A stretch of DNA of 64,000 nt from Microvirga sp. BSC39 (GTDB lineage: Bacteria > Pseudomonadota > Alphaproteobacteria > Rhizobiales > Beijerinckiaceae), in NCBI RefSeq assembly GCF_000739015.1, contig NZ_JPUG01000060.1, positions 124,001-188,000 on the forward strand, in the 5' to 3' direction. Positions 28,635-37,550 of the stretch are shown piece after piece. The position numbers and the translations under genes were made by a program. How positions within the stretch are numbered: position 1 is the stretch's first letter; each line of letters starts with the position of its first letter. The notes beneath the pieces were generated by a model. That model searched no databases. It worked only from the letters and a program-made list of their open reading frames with translations, and was not told where the DNA came from.

Positions 28635-29534
28635 ATGGACAAGAACCAGCTCGACGGGCTCCTGGCCCTGAAGCTCGTCACCGACAAGCGCAACTTCACG
28701 GCCGCGGCCCAGGCACTCCGGGTCTCTCCGTCGGCAATCAGCAAGATGATCAGGCAGTTGGAGACGCGGCTGGGCGTGACCCTCCTGACGCGGACCACGA
28801 GGACCACGAGCCTAACTGAAGCCGGCGAGAGGTTCCTGAGCCAGGCGGGTCCTGCGCTGGAGCAGATCCTTGCTGCGATGGAGGATGCGGGAAGTCTTGC
28901 CGAGAAGCCTGCCGGTCGCCTGCGGTTGAATGCACCACAGATGATCTACCCAAACTTCCTGAAGGCGGTCGTTTCCAGCTTCACCAGGAAGTATCCCGAT
29001 GTCTCAGTCGAGATTTTCCTGGAGAATGCGGCGACCGACATTTTTGAGCGAGGGTTCGATGCCGGCATCCGCGTATCCGACATCCTGGCCAAGGACATGG
29101 TTGCCTTGAAGTTGTTTGGTCCGATCCAATGGGTCGTTGCAGGCGCGCCGGGATACTTTGATCAATTCGGCCGTCCGAACCATCCGAAGGATCTGCTGTC
29201 GCATAATTGCATCTGCGTAGGGGTCGGCAACCGCGTCTACGATGGTTGGGAGTTTGAGTTGAAAGGCAAGGCCTTCGAGGTGCAGGTCAGGGGCTCGCTC
29301 ATCCTGAACAACTCACTGCTCGCGCTGGACGCAGCCCTGGACGGCGTTGGGCTTGTCTATTCGACCGAGGATCTGATCATCGACAAGGTCAAAGCCGGCA
29401 GCCTCGAGATTGTTCTGGGGGAGTATGCACCGAGCAGCACCGGGTACTACCTGTACTACCCGCAGCGCTCCCAGGTTCATCCGAAACTCCGGGCATTCAT
29501 CGAACACGTGAAAGCGTATCAAAAGCTCAAGTAG
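28635..29534 (+). CDS. LysR-family transcriptional regulator
   Basis: A 299-aa LysR regulator. The N-terminal wHTH (residues 5-62: LLALKLVTDKRNFTAAAQAL, SPSAISKMIRQLETRLGVTL) precedes a type 2 periplasmic-binding effector domain (about 90-295). It resembles the CrgA/DhcR-type LysR subgroup. The gene is divergent from DUF1330 with 153 bp between starts, so it likely controls the DUF1330-SDR-SDR set and itself. The inducer is unknown. Confidence 0.92.
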   Translation: MDKNQLDGLLALKLVTDKRNFTAAAQALRVSPSAISKMIRQLETRLGVTLLTRTTRTTSLTEAGERFLSQAGPALEQILAAMEDAGSLAEKPAGRLRLNAPQMIYPNFLKAVVSSFTRKYPDVSVEIFLENAATDIFERGFDAGIRVSDILAKDMVALKLFGPIQWVVAGAPGYFDQFGRPNHPKDLLSHNCICVGVGNRVYDGWEFELKGKAFEVQVRGSLILNNSLLALDAALDGVGLVYSTEDLIIDKVKAGSLEIVLGEYAPSSTGYYLYYPQRSQVHPKLRAFIEHVKAYQKLK

Positions 29535-29587
29535 CTGGCAGGACTGTTTGTCCCCTCGGCAACGCCCATGGCGTAGGCAGGTAAGCA

Positions 29588-29695
29588 ATGTCTCCTAATG
29601 GCACGGGGCTGACGAAAGCCGAACTTCCGCAGTCATGGGGTGAGCTGACCTTTATCAGGCCACGCCTAACGGCTCAGTTTGACCCGAAGCAGTCC
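29588..29695 (+). repeat. Dispersed intergenic repeat, type A copy 1
   Basis: This 108-bp block aligns without gaps to 34409-34516 at about 70% identity (my count by eye). Shared blocks are ATGGCAC, AGCCGAA, TTCCGCA, GTGAGCTGACCTT and GGCTCAG-TTGACCC. It lies in a 435-bp gap after a LysR gene that otherwise shows no gene I trust; the 81-aa frame through it follows the repeat. Shorter relatives occur elsewhere in the window. Confidence 0.65.
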
Positions 29696-29969
29696 TTGAC
29701 CAGATGCCGCGAGGCTGGCCTGATCTGCCTGCGTTCTAGACAAGTTGCAGGGCTGCAGGTGGGCTCCTCGTCTCTGACCAAGCTGGACGTCATCCTGGAT
29801 CGAACAGGGGGCGAGCCTGGGAAAAAGTGGTAATTGGCCATAAGCTTAAGGGCGCAACAGAGGCAAGATTGACAGAGTATCACCAAAGGCGCAGCTTCGT
29901 TCTCGGAATTTGCCCAGGCTTTGGGGCCAGTATATGCCCCAAAGCTTGACCATCTAACGGGAGGACGGA

Positions 29970-30416
29970 ATGTCTGTACCGAGTGCGACAAGGCATATCC
30001 TGATTTTAGCAACTTTGATTGCAACCTCCTGCACGGCTGTAGCCGATCCGATTGATGATCAGATCAGGACAGCCTATTCGGCTTGGAATGCGGCCTTCAA
30101 CAAGAGTGACCCTAAAGCAGTCGCAGCATTCTATACGAGCGATGCATCCCTTCTGCCTGCTACCCACGACGTCATTCAAGGTCCTGATGGCGTCCAGAAG
30201 TTCTTCTCCAGTCTCTTCGCCAATGGCGTCACGGACCATACCCTAGACCTGATCAGGAGCATGGAAGACGACAAGATAGTGATTGCCGCGGCCAAATGGT
30301 CGGCTGCCGGCAGGGATGCATCAGGAAAGCCAACCCGGTTTGGCGGTATCGCTACCCACGTGTTCGAGCGGCAGCCTGATGGCTCCCTAAAGCTCAAGCT
30401 GCATACCTTCAACTGA
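29970..30416 (+). CDS. Exported DUF4440/SnoaL-like protein
   Basis: A 148-aa protein with a signal peptide (MSVPSATRHILILATLIATS, cleavage near VADP) and an NTF2-like cone fold: IRTAYSAWNAAFNKSDPKAV, AAFYTSDASLLP, then a C-terminal FGGIATHVFERQPDG strand. DUF4440 proteins are small ligand-binding or isomerase-like domains, here periplasmic. A GGGAGGA RBS precedes the ATG. It stands 60 bp before the solute-binding protein gene; a shared transcript is possible but not needed. Confidence 0.82.
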   Translation: MSVPSATRHILILATLIATSCTAVADPIDDQIRTAYSAWNAAFNKSDPKAVAAFYTSDASLLPATHDVIQGPDGVQKFFSSLFANGVTDHTLDLIRSMEDDKIVIAAAKWSAAGRDASGKPTRFGGIATHVFERQPDGSLKLKLHTFN

Positions 30417-30476
30417 GTCAACTGCCGTTGCCCTCCCCCAGGAGATGCCGCGGCCCAGATGCCAGAGGAGAGCCGC

Positions 30477-31802
30477 ATGGGTGTCGAGGGCACAATCACA
30501 AGACGTGGGTTGCTGGCTGCATCAGGAGCAGCGCTCGCCACGTCTGGGGTCGGTCTCGCCCCAAGACGAGCCCGTGCGCAGCGCAAGACGCTCAAGATTA
30601 TGCAGTGGCGGCATTTTGTTTCCGCTTATGATCCTTGGTTTAATGACACCTTCGCCCGACAGTGGGGCGAGGCAAATGACGTCGATGTCATCATTGATCA
30701 CGTTGGCTTCGCCGATCTAGCCCCTCGCGCGGTCGCCGAGATCCAAGCTCAACGGGGACACGACCTCATCCAATTCGTCACGCCACACGCCATGCTCGTG
30801 GACCACCTTATCGATCATCGCGAGATCTTTGAGGAGTGTTCTAGGCAGTACGGAAAGCCTGCGGAATTCGCCCTTCGAGCCCACTTCAACCCGAAGACCA
30901 GGACCTATACGGGTTTCGCTGCCGCTTTCCAACCGGCGCTCGTCACCTACCGAAGTGACCTGTGGGCCAAGGCTCAGGCCGCGCCGACTACATGGAACCA
31001 CGTGCTGACAGGAGCCAGACGCATCAAGTTGCTTGATGGAAAGTCGGCGGCCTTTAGCCTAGCGCCAGAGCACAACTGCGAGCAGACACTGCGCTCGATC
31101 ATGTATTCCTTTGGAGCATCGGAACAGGATGCGGATGGTAGCCCAACGCTGAGGTCTCCGGCGACCCTGGATGCGCTGCGCTACGTGAAGGATCTCTTCG
31201 AGCAGGCGATGATTCCGGATGTGCTTAGGTGGGACGGAGCCTCGAATAACCGGTTCATGCTCACCGGAGAGGGCTGCCTCACGATCGATAGCCTGTCGAT
31301 CCCGAGGGCCGCTGAGGCAATGAAACTGGACTTCGCGGGCGACCTTAGGCTGGCTGCGATGCCCGCAGGACCGGCGGCCCGGCTCGGCTCCTTCGGCTTC
31401 TATACTTATTCTATCTGGAGGTTCGCCGAAAATCCGGAAGGGGCCAAGCAGTTCCTGGTTGACTATGTCGGCCGGTCCCGGGAAGCCTTTCTCGCAAGCA
31501 GCTTTCAGAACATGCCGTGCTACCCCGAGACTGTGCCGGATCTTGAAGCGCTAACAGGGGGCGCTAGTAGCGGTGTCGCGGCGAAGTATGCGCTCATGAA
31601 GGACGTGGCGTCCTGGACGACGAACGCGGGCCATCCCGGATACACGAACCCAGCCGTCAGCGAAGTCTACGAGCGGGGGATTATTTCAAAGATGTTCGCC
31701 AATGTCGCTACCGCTCGGCTGACCCCCGAGCAGGCGCTCGAGGAGGCGGACCGCGAGGAGCGTGCAATCTTCGACAGGTGGCGCGAGCGGGGGCAGTTGT
31801 GA
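30477..31802 (+). CDS. Tat-exported family 1 extracellular solute-binding protein
   Basis: A 441-aa substrate-binding protein started at the ATG at 30477, six bases after AGGAG; an ATG at 30459 is the alternative. A twin-arginine signal TRRGLLAASGAALATS ends at ARAQ. The mature part has the two-lobed sugar/polyamine-binding layout (LKIMQWRHFV, GHDLIQFVTPHAM, FGFYTYSIWRFAENPEGAKQ). No ABC permease or ATPase is near. Instead, a membrane histidine kinase starts 54 bp downstream, so the protein may present its ligand to that kinase instead of, or as well as, a transporter. That role is inferred from context. Confidence 0.85.
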   Translation: MGVEGTITRRGLLAASGAALATSGVGLAPRRARAQRKTLKIMQWRHFVSAYDPWFNDTFARQWGEANDVDVIIDHVGFADLAPRAVAEIQAQRGHDLIQFVTPHAMLVDHLIDHREIFEECSRQYGKPAEFALRAHFNPKTRTYTGFAAAFQPALVTYRSDLWAKAQAAPTTWNHVLTGARRIKLLDGKSAAFSLAPEHNCEQTLRSIMYSFGASEQDADGSPTLRSPATLDALRYVKDLFEQAMIPDVLRWDGASNNRFMLTGEGCLTIDSLSIPRAAEAMKLDFAGDLRLAAMPAGPAARLGSFGFYTYSIWRFAENPEGAKQFLVDYVGRSREAFLASSFQNMPCYPETVPDLEALTGGASSGVAAKYALMKDVASWTTNAGHPGYTNPAVSEVYERGIISKMFANVATARLTPEQALEEADREERAIFDRWRERGQL

Positions 31803-31856
31803 CGCGACGTCGTTGAAGCAGGAGAGGCCGACGTTTGGCAGGTAGAAAGGGCCCGC

Positions 31857-33767
31857 ATGCGTATCCGCAACAAAATTCTCCTGGCCATGTCGGTGCCGAT
31901 CAGTCTGCTAATTTTCCAAATAGTAGCGGTCAATCACTTCGTCCGAGAGCTTCAGAACGCCACGACGTTCATCGCGTCGGCTCATAAGGCTATCGAGGCG
32001 GATTTCAGTGCGCTCGATCTCGTCGGCAAGCTGAGGCAGGAAATCAGAAAGTTGCCTTCAGGGGCGGTCGCTGACCAAGGGATGTCAGACAGCCGCAGGG
32101 AGCGGCAAGAGCTGTGGGATGGGCTCGATCGTGCAGCCGGAGCGGTTGCAAGCGCGACCGCCTCTCAGCAAATCGACCCGCTACAGCTCCAAGCTCTGCG
32201 TGCCGCTCTTGACCTGGCGCGCCAGCGCTATGCCCGTTCGGAGGACCTCGCCGCGCGCGCCGGAGGGGACATCAATAGCCTCATCGAGAGTGCCATTTAC
32301 GCGGACCAGGCGCTCCTTGCGCTAGAAGGAGCGCTCACCTCGACAGCTGTGGATCTCCGACGAGAACTGCAGGAGGCCGTCGACCACGAGAGAACAATCC
32401 ATGACAGGCCGGTCATCGCTGGGATCGCCATCGGCGGCTCGGCCGTCCTGTTCCTTCTAGCATTCGCGTGGCTCTATGCCGACCGACACCTCGCTGGCCG
32501 GCTGGTCGCTCTGAGCCGCAGTATGCTGGCAATCGCCGCCGGGCACTTGAGGACTCCGCTGCCAGACTTCCAAGGCAAAGACGAGATCGCTGCGATGGCC
32601 AAGGCCCTGTCGGTCTTCCGCGACACGGCCGTCGAGATAGAGGAGCAGAATCTGCGTGAGCGCCAAGTGGTACTCGACACCATTGACTACGGAGTACTAA
32701 TTCTCGACCCGGATCTCCGGGTGCGGATGTTCAATCGCGCCTTCCGTGACCTCTGGAGTGTTCCTCAAGACGTACTGCACCCGCATGTCGGGATTGAAGA
32801 CCTGCTGGAGGCGCTCCGGTCCACCGGTCTGCATGGCGTGCCGGACGAACAATGGGAGTCCTACGTCGAGCGAAGGCTCGCTGAGATCCGGGCCGCCGAC
32901 GTGCCCCCGAGGGAATGGTACCGCCCGGATGGGCGCGTACTTCAGTACGAAGTAGTGGCCCTGCCGGACGGCGGACGGATGCTCACCTACTTCGACCTGA
33001 CTGAACTCAAGTTAGTCGAAAGTGAGCTGCGAGCGGCCAAAGAGCAGGCTGAGATAGCCAGCAGGGCTAAGTCCGACTTCCTCGCCAGCATGAGTCACGA
33101 ACTGCGCACCCCGCTCAACGCGATCATCGGAATAACCGAGATGCTCAAGGAGGACGCCGAGATTGACGGCAGTACGGAGCTCAACGAACCGCTTGGGCGC
33201 GTTCTGCGTGCGGGCAAGCTCCTCCTGCAGGTGATCAACGAGGTTCTCGATCTTGCTAAGATCGAGGCTGGCAAGTTCGATCTTCTACCCGAGGAGATTG
33301 ACGTTCGCCTGTTGCTGGACGACATCGTCGATACTGCGAAGCCCTTGGCGGAGAAGCATGCCAACCAGCTCAGGTTACAGACGGAGCAGGACCTTGGACG
33401 GGCGGTACTTGACCCGATGCGACTGCGGCAGGTCCTTCTTAACCTCCTCTCCAATGCTTGCAAGTTCACCGAAAAAGGAGAGGTGACGCTCTTTGCAAGG
33501 CGAGGGGGACAGCAACTTGAATTCCGGGTACGTGATTCCGGCATCGGGATAGATGCAGATCAGCTACCACGTCTTTTCCAAGATTTTCACCAAGCCGGAG
33601 TCGCGAAGCATCAGAAATACGGTGGTACTGGCTTGGGCCTCGCTATAAGTAGGCGTCTGGTCATTCTCATGGGGGGCGAAATCGAGGCGACGAGCGAGAA
33701 GGGTAAAGGATCCGAGTTCACAGTCAGGCTGCCGGCGAACACGCCGACCCAGGCTGAGGCAGCTTGA
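31857..33767 (+). CDS. Membrane sensor histidine kinase (HAMP-PAS-HisKA-HATPase)
   Basis: A 636-aa kinase. TM1 is near residues 8-26, a periplasmic helical domain of about 160 residues follows, TM2 is near 187-208, HAMP about 210-262, and a PAS domain (LDTIDYGVLILDPDLRVRMF) runs about 270-390. The H-box SHELRTPLN, N-box LLNLLSNACKFTE, G1 DSGIGID and G2 GGTGLGLAIS are intact. It autophosphorylates on the H-box histidine and should pass phosphate to the CheY-like protein 9 bp downstream. The upstream solute-binding protein may be its periplasmic partner. Confidence 0.92.
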   Translation: MRIRNKILLAMSVPISLLIFQIVAVNHFVRELQNATTFIASAHKAIEADFSALDLVGKLRQEIRKLPSGAVADQGMSDSRRERQELWDGLDRAAGAVASATASQQIDPLQLQALRAALDLARQRYARSEDLAARAGGDINSLIESAIYADQALLALEGALTSTAVDLRRELQEAVDHERTIHDRPVIAGIAIGGSAVLFLLAFAWLYADRHLAGRLVALSRSMLAIAAGHLRTPLPDFQGKDEIAAMAKALSVFRDTAVEIEEQNLRERQVVLDTIDYGVLILDPDLRVRMFNRAFRDLWSVPQDVLHPHVGIEDLLEALRSTGLHGVPDEQWESYVERRLAEIRAADVPPREWYRPDGRVLQYEVVALPDGGRMLTYFDLTELKLVESELRAAKEQAEIASRAKSDFLASMSHELRTPLNAIIGITEMLKEDAEIDGSTELNEPLGRVLRAGKLLLQVINEVLDLAKIEAGKFDLLPEEIDVRLLLDDIVDTAKPLAEKHANQLRLQTEQDLGRAVLDPMRLRQVLLNLLSNACKFTEKGEVTLFARRGGQQLEFRVRDSGIGIDADQLPRLFQDFHQAGVAKHQKYGGTGLGLAISRRLVILMGGEIEATSEKGKGSEFTVRLPANTPTQAEAA

Positions 33768-33776
33768 GAGGCGAGT

Positions 33777-34154
33777 ATGGTGCGCATCCTCTATGTCGAG
33801 GACAACGACGACAATATCTACATGTTACAAACTCGGCTGGAGCGGCAGGGCTTCGACGTACTAATTGCGCGGGACGGGGCGAGTTGCATTGAGATCGCCA
33901 ATGCCGAGCACCCGGACTTGATCCTGATGGACCTAGGTTTGCCTGTCATGGACGGGTGGGAGGCCGCCCGCCGGCTCAAGTCGGACGACGCTACGAGGCA
34001 CATCCCAGTGATCGCGTTGTCCGCCCATGCTATGTCGACCGACAGGACGCAGGCTCTGGAAGCGGGTTGCGACGATTACGACGTCAAGCCCGTCGAACTG
34101 GCGAGGCTCCTACGAAAGATCAGAGCTCTGCTCCCGCCTGAGGGAGCGCCATGA
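33777..34154 (+). CDS. CheY-like single-domain response regulator
   Basis: A 125-aa receiver domain with no output domain. It has the acidic pair in YVEDNDDN, phosphoacceptor aspartate in LILMDLGLPVMDG, conserved threonine/serine position as IALSAHAM, and lysine in DYDVKPVE. It follows the histidine kinase by 9 bp and is surely its partner. Signalling must go on to another protein. Its stop overlaps the ATG of a truncated third gene (ATGA), suggesting a longer ancestral operon. Confidence 0.9.
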   Translation: MVRILYVEDNDDNIYMLQTRLERQGFDVLIARDGASCIEIANAEHPDLILMDLGLPVMDGWEAARRLKSDDATRHIPVIALSAHAMSTDRTQALEAGCDDYDVKPVELARLLRKIRALLPPEGAP

Positions 34155-34240
34155 ACGAAAGGCCCATCCTTGTTAGGCTGGCGTACAAAGGTGCTGGAGA
34201 TCGTTACACAGCTCAGAAAGCTGAAGAGCCAATCCTCTGA
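34151..34240 (+). pseudogene. Truncated third gene of the kinase operon
   Basis: An ATG overlaps the regulator stop and begins MNERPILV, a common start for a second response regulator or hybrid kinase. The frame then loses similarity and stops after 29 codons. One base out of frame, a longer stretch (VLEIVTQLRKLKSQSSDFFA, ending near 34302) reads like the end of a protein. An internal deletion joining the start of one gene to the end of another would explain both. This is a tentative reading. Confidence 0.35.
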
Positions 34241-34408
34241 TTTCTTCGCGGACGAGGCTCTGTTGAGTGGGTGGATGATTGAGTCCCAGAGCAATCATTA
34301 TTGAACAATCGTTCGACTTTGGAAAAGGCTTCAACTGAGCCACGTTCGCTCCTGGAGAGAGCCGAAAATCTTTAATGAAGTGGAACAGACCAGTTAATCG
34401 AACTCGGA

Positions 34409-34516
34409 ATGTCGTGCTATGGCACCGGGCGGACCTTAGCCGAAATTCCGCACTGGCGGCGTGAGCTGACCTTCATAGACAAGAACTCAATGGCTCAGGT
34501 TGACCCAATGCAGACC
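34409..34516 (+). repeat. Dispersed intergenic repeat, type A copy 2
   Basis: Gapless partner of 29588-29695 with the same internal spacing. It contains ATGGCACCGGGCGGACCTTA, then AGCCGAAATTCCGCACTGGC and GTGAGCTGACCTT. It fills the gap between the kinase operon and the stop of the LysR gene on the other strand. The remaining 170 bases of this gap hold nothing else that I can name. Confidence 0.65.
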
Positions 34517-35430
34517 TACAGCGATGATCCACTATTCACTTGCCTCACATCCCTGATGACGTCGAGGAAGGCCCGTAGGGCCGGCGGCACGGCTCGGTGT
34601 CCCGGGTAGTAGACGGCCACTGGCCCCTGTTCGTGCATCCAGGCGGACAGCACCGTCCGCAATCGCCCCTCTGCAATGGCGACTTCGGCAGCCCAGCTTG
34701 CCACATAGGCGATCCCCAAGCCCTGTGCGGCCGCGTCCGCCATCAGGCCCTCGTCATCGAGAATGATGGATCCGTCTGTATCGATCGTCAGTTCATGCCC
34801 AGCCCGCTCGAATTCCCACCGGTACAGTTTGCCGCTCGGCGTGCGGTGGCCGATGCAGCGATGATGCTTGAGGTCGTCCGGAGTTGTGGGCTCACCGGCG
34901 CGCTTGAGATAGGCTGGCGATGCAACGCAGACGAACCCGATCGGGCGGGCGAGGGGCACCGCGATCATGTCCTTCGGAATGGACTCAATCAGGCGCACAC
35001 CGGCATCGAAGCCCCCCGACACGATGTCAACCAAGCGTCCCTCGACGACGAGATCCACCGTCACATCAGGGAACCGTTCGGCCATGCGCGGGAGGACCTC
35101 GCGGACGAGAGCGGCCGCGGCAACTCGCGGTGCATTGATCCGGACCTTGCCTGCCACCTGGCCCCGAAAGGTAGTGACGGCGTCCAGTGCCTCATCCAAG
35201 GCCGTGAGTGCCACCTGTAGCCGGCTAAGCAGCTCAAGTCCGGCTTCGGTCGGCGAGACGCTGCGGGTCGTTCGGTTGAGAAGGCGTACGCCCAAGCGTT
35301 CCTCAAGGCCTCGCATTGCGTGGCTCAGTGTGGAGGGTGCTGTGCCGAGTTCATCCGCGGCGCGGCGGAAGCTGCGGTGAGTCGCTACTGCCATAAAGGC
35401 GGTGAGATCGTTGAGGGAAGGGCGCGTCAT
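34516..35430 (-). CDS. LysR-family transcriptional regulator
   Basis: A 304-aa LysR protein. The wHTH reads LNDLTAFMAVATHRSFRRAA and PSTLSHAMRGLEERLGVRLL, and the C-terminal effector domain starts near residue 90. The subgroup resembles DsdC/CrgA-like regulators next to oxidoreductases. It is divergent from the RidA gene, with 154 bp between starts, and probably regulates RidA and the cupin gene. It shares only family-level similarity with the LysR at 28635. Confidence 0.92.
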   Translation of the reverse strand: MTRPSLNDLTAFMAVATHRSFRRAADELGTAPSTLSHAMRGLEERLGVRLLNRTTRSVSPTEAGLELLSRLQVALTALDEALDAVTTFRGQVAGKVRINAPRVAAAALVREVLPRMAERFPDVTVDLVVEGRLVDIVSGGFDAGVRLIESIPKDMIAVPLARPIGFVCVASPAYLKRAGEPTTPDDLKHHRCIGHRTPSGKLYRWEFERAGHELTIDTDGSIILDDEGLMADAAAQGLGIAYVASWAAEVAIAEGRLRTVLSAWMHEQGPVAVYYPGHRAVPPALRAFLDVIRDVRQVNSGSSL

Positions 35431-35584
35431 TGGTGGCGATTTTGCATCAACCTATGCCAATTTCAATGTCTAATCGCGCAAGTCGAGGGCTGCTATCTCC
35501 TGCTCCAGCAAGGCAGATCCCAATACTCTCATTAGGACAAGCCCTTGTTCTGAGGTTTCATTCGATCTGAATAAGGAGACATAA

Positions 35585-35983
35585 GTGTCCAAGCGCAACA
35601 CCGTCTTCCCTGCCGGACGGCAGGCACTCTACGAGATGCACCGCTACTCTGCTGCCATCCGGTCCGGCGATCTGCTCTTTGTCTCAGGGCAGGTCGGCAG
35701 CCGCGAGGACGGCTCGCCTGAGCCTGACTTCGCAAAGCAGGTTGAGCTTGCTTTCGACAACCTCAGCGAGGTTCTGAAAGCGGCTGGCAGCACGTTCGAT
35801 GACATCATTGATGTGACGACATTCCATACCGATCCGGAGGCCCAGTTCGGGACCATCATGTCCGTCAAGGACAAGGTATTTTCTAAAAAGCCTTATCCCA
35901 ACTGGACTGCTGTTGGAGTGAATTGGCTCGCCGGCTTCGATTTCGAGATCAAGGCAATCGCGCGGATTCAAGCGGCCGTCTGA
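35585..35983 (+). CDS. RidA-family enamine/imine deaminase-like protein
   Basis: A 132-aa RidA/YjgF-family protein with a GTG start behind AAGGAGACATAA. Core motifs are LLFVSGQVG near residue 30, AFDNLSEVLKAAGSTFDDII and PNWTAVGVNWLA. RidA proteins hydrolyse reactive enamines formed by PLP enzymes; the arginine used for carboxylate binding is not at its usual position, so the exact substrate class differs (Rid subfamily). It is divergent from a LysR gene and 92 bp before a cupin gene. Confidence 0.88.
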   Translation: MSKRNTVFPAGRQALYEMHRYSAAIRSGDLLFVSGQVGSREDGSPEPDFAKQVELAFDNLSEVLKAAGSTFDDIIDVTTFHTDPEAQFGTIMSVKDKVFSKKPYPNWTAVGVNWLAGFDFEIKAIARIQAAV

Positions 35984-36075
35984 ACCGCCACCAGACCTGA
36001 TCATGCTCTTAACCCAAGAGCGTGCTTCTGCAATCGATCACGTATAATATTTAGATCTTAGCGGAAACTGGAGCT

Positions 36076-36432
36076 ATGCCCGTGAAGGTTCGCAAGTTCT
36101 CTGTCGCCGATGCACCGTTCGAGCGCTCGCCTGGCCAGGACGGGGAGGTGTGGGCAGGCAATCTGATAGACCAACACCACGGTGGGCCCATCACCATTGG
36201 CTACGGTCGCTACGGGCGCAACCAGAGCATTGATGAGACGCTCGCCGTGCACGACGTGATGGTGGTTCTGGAGGGAAGCCTGTCGGTGACATCGAGTGAC
36301 GGCACGGTCACTGCTGGTCCGGGCGAGATCGTCTATATGCCCAAGGGCGAGGTGGTCACCATACGGTCGCATGATCAGGGAGCGATCACCGCCTACGTCA
36401 CACACCCGCACTGGCAGGAGCCGCTTGCATAA
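36076..36432 (+). CDS. Cupin-domain protein, EutQ-like
   Basis: A 118-aa single cupin. The N-terminal strand region FSVADAPFERSPG is followed by the barrel: VHDVMVVLEGSLSVTSSDG, GPGEIVYMPKGEVVTI, then ITAYVTHP. The motif resembles EutQ-like cupins, with H80ish and E residues for metal or ligand binding incompletely conserved. It probably binds a small metabolite. The position after RidA suggests a shared operon under the divergent LysR. Confidence 0.75.
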   Translation: MPVKVRKFSVADAPFERSPGQDGEVWAGNLIDQHHGGPITIGYGRYGRNQSIDETLAVHDVMVVLEGSLSVTSSDGTVTAGPGEIVYMPKGEVVTIRSHDQGAITAYVTHPHWQEPLA

Positions 36433-36543
36433 GCCAATGCGCCGCAACCCTCGCGACGCCTGAGCAGGTGGCGGCTGTCGAGTAGACGGCGCAAATCACT
36501 GCAGGTCGGATCGTGGCACATCTCGGAAGTAGGCCATAGGTCG

Positions 36544-36582
36544 GGTTCTGGCAGGAACAGCGGACATTCGCGAAGGGCAGGT
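36544..36582 (+). repeat. Dispersed intergenic repeat, type B fragment
   Basis: GGTTCTGGCAGGAACAGCGG, then ACATTCGCGAAGGGCAGG, matches the core of the type B copy at 41057-41130. It lies in the 238-bp gap before DUF1194, which otherwise holds nothing recognised. Confidence 0.5.
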
Positions 36583-36670
36583 GATTTCGTGAGTTGAACC
36601 GTGGCCGACATTCATTAGCCTCAAGTGCATGGCATGACAGCTTGAAAGAGCATCCCACAGGGAGGCCATC

Positions 36671-37477
36671 ATGCCGCGGCGACGTCACGGTGCGTGCCTG
36701 GGTCTAACCTTGGCTTGCCTCTGGGGTCGCGCCGTCGCCGCCTCCGAGACGACGCTCGACCTTGCCCCCGTACTCGCCGTGGACGTGTCGTCCTCGATGG
36801 CGCTGGCCGAGCAGTCGCTTCAGCGCTCGGGCTTCATCGAGGCGTTCCGAGCCCCGGCTGTTCATAAGGCCATCGCGAGGGGATCCCTCGGCCGCATCGC
36901 CGTCGCCTACGTCGAATGGTCAGGAGCCGATGAGCAGACCGTTCTCGTGCCGTGGACCGTGATCGATGGACCGGACGCGGCGCGGACCTTTGCGTCTGAG
37001 CTCGGACGCCAGCCGATTCGCCAAGGAGCCATGACCTCGATCTCGGGCGTGATCGGCTTCAGCATGAGGCTGTTCGCGGATCTCTCGGACAAGCCGGCCC
37101 GGCGGGTGATCGACATATCGGGTGACGGCCCGAACAATGATGGTCCCAAGGTCAAGCACGTACGTGATCATGCCGTGGCCGAAGGCATCACGATCAATGG
37201 ACTGCCCATCCAGATCCCCGGGATGGTGAGCGCCTGGGAGTTCGGTGACCTGGACCGGTACTACGCGGACTGCGTGATCGGAGGAGCTGGCGCGTTCATG
37301 ATCTCGCTCCGCGAGGTTGACCAGTTCCCGTCCGTGATCAAGACCAAGGTCCTGCGCGAGATCGCCGGACCTGGCCCATCGCCGCTGGTTCTTCATGCCG
37401 GAGCGCAGGCCTACTGCCTCACCGGCGAGAAGCGCCGTAAGGAAGAGGAGGCATGGGAAGGCGAGGGAACCCCATAG
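36671..37477 (+). CDS. Exported DUF1194 (VWA-like) protein
   Basis: A 268-aa protein with a signal peptide (about residues 1-24, ending AVAA) and a von Willebrand A-like fold. The MIDAS motif DVSSSM is near residue 36, and GAMTSISG and DISGDGPNND supply the other metal ligands. DUF1194 proteins are conserved periplasmic proteins of alphaproteobacteria with unknown role. A GGAGG RBS lies 8 bp before the ATG. The C-terminal tail is highly charged (EKRRKEEEAWEGEG). Confidence 0.87.
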   Translation: MPRRRHGACLGLTLACLWGRAVAASETTLDLAPVLAVDVSSSMALAEQSLQRSGFIEAFRAPAVHKAIARGSLGRIAVAYVEWSGADEQTVLVPWTVIDGPDAARTFASELGRQPIRQGAMTSISGVIGFSMRLFADLSDKPARRVIDISGDGPNNDGPKVKHVRDHAVAEGITINGLPIQIPGMVSAWEFGDLDRYYADCVIGGAGAFMISLREVDQFPSVIKTKVLREIAGPGPSPLVLHAGAQAYCLTGEKRRKEEEAWEGEGTP

Positions 37478-37550
37478 GCGTAGATCGCCCTTGCTTTTAC
37501 CAGTACCGGGTGGGGTCTGATTCAGGTGATCTGCACGGAGGAAGAGGCTG

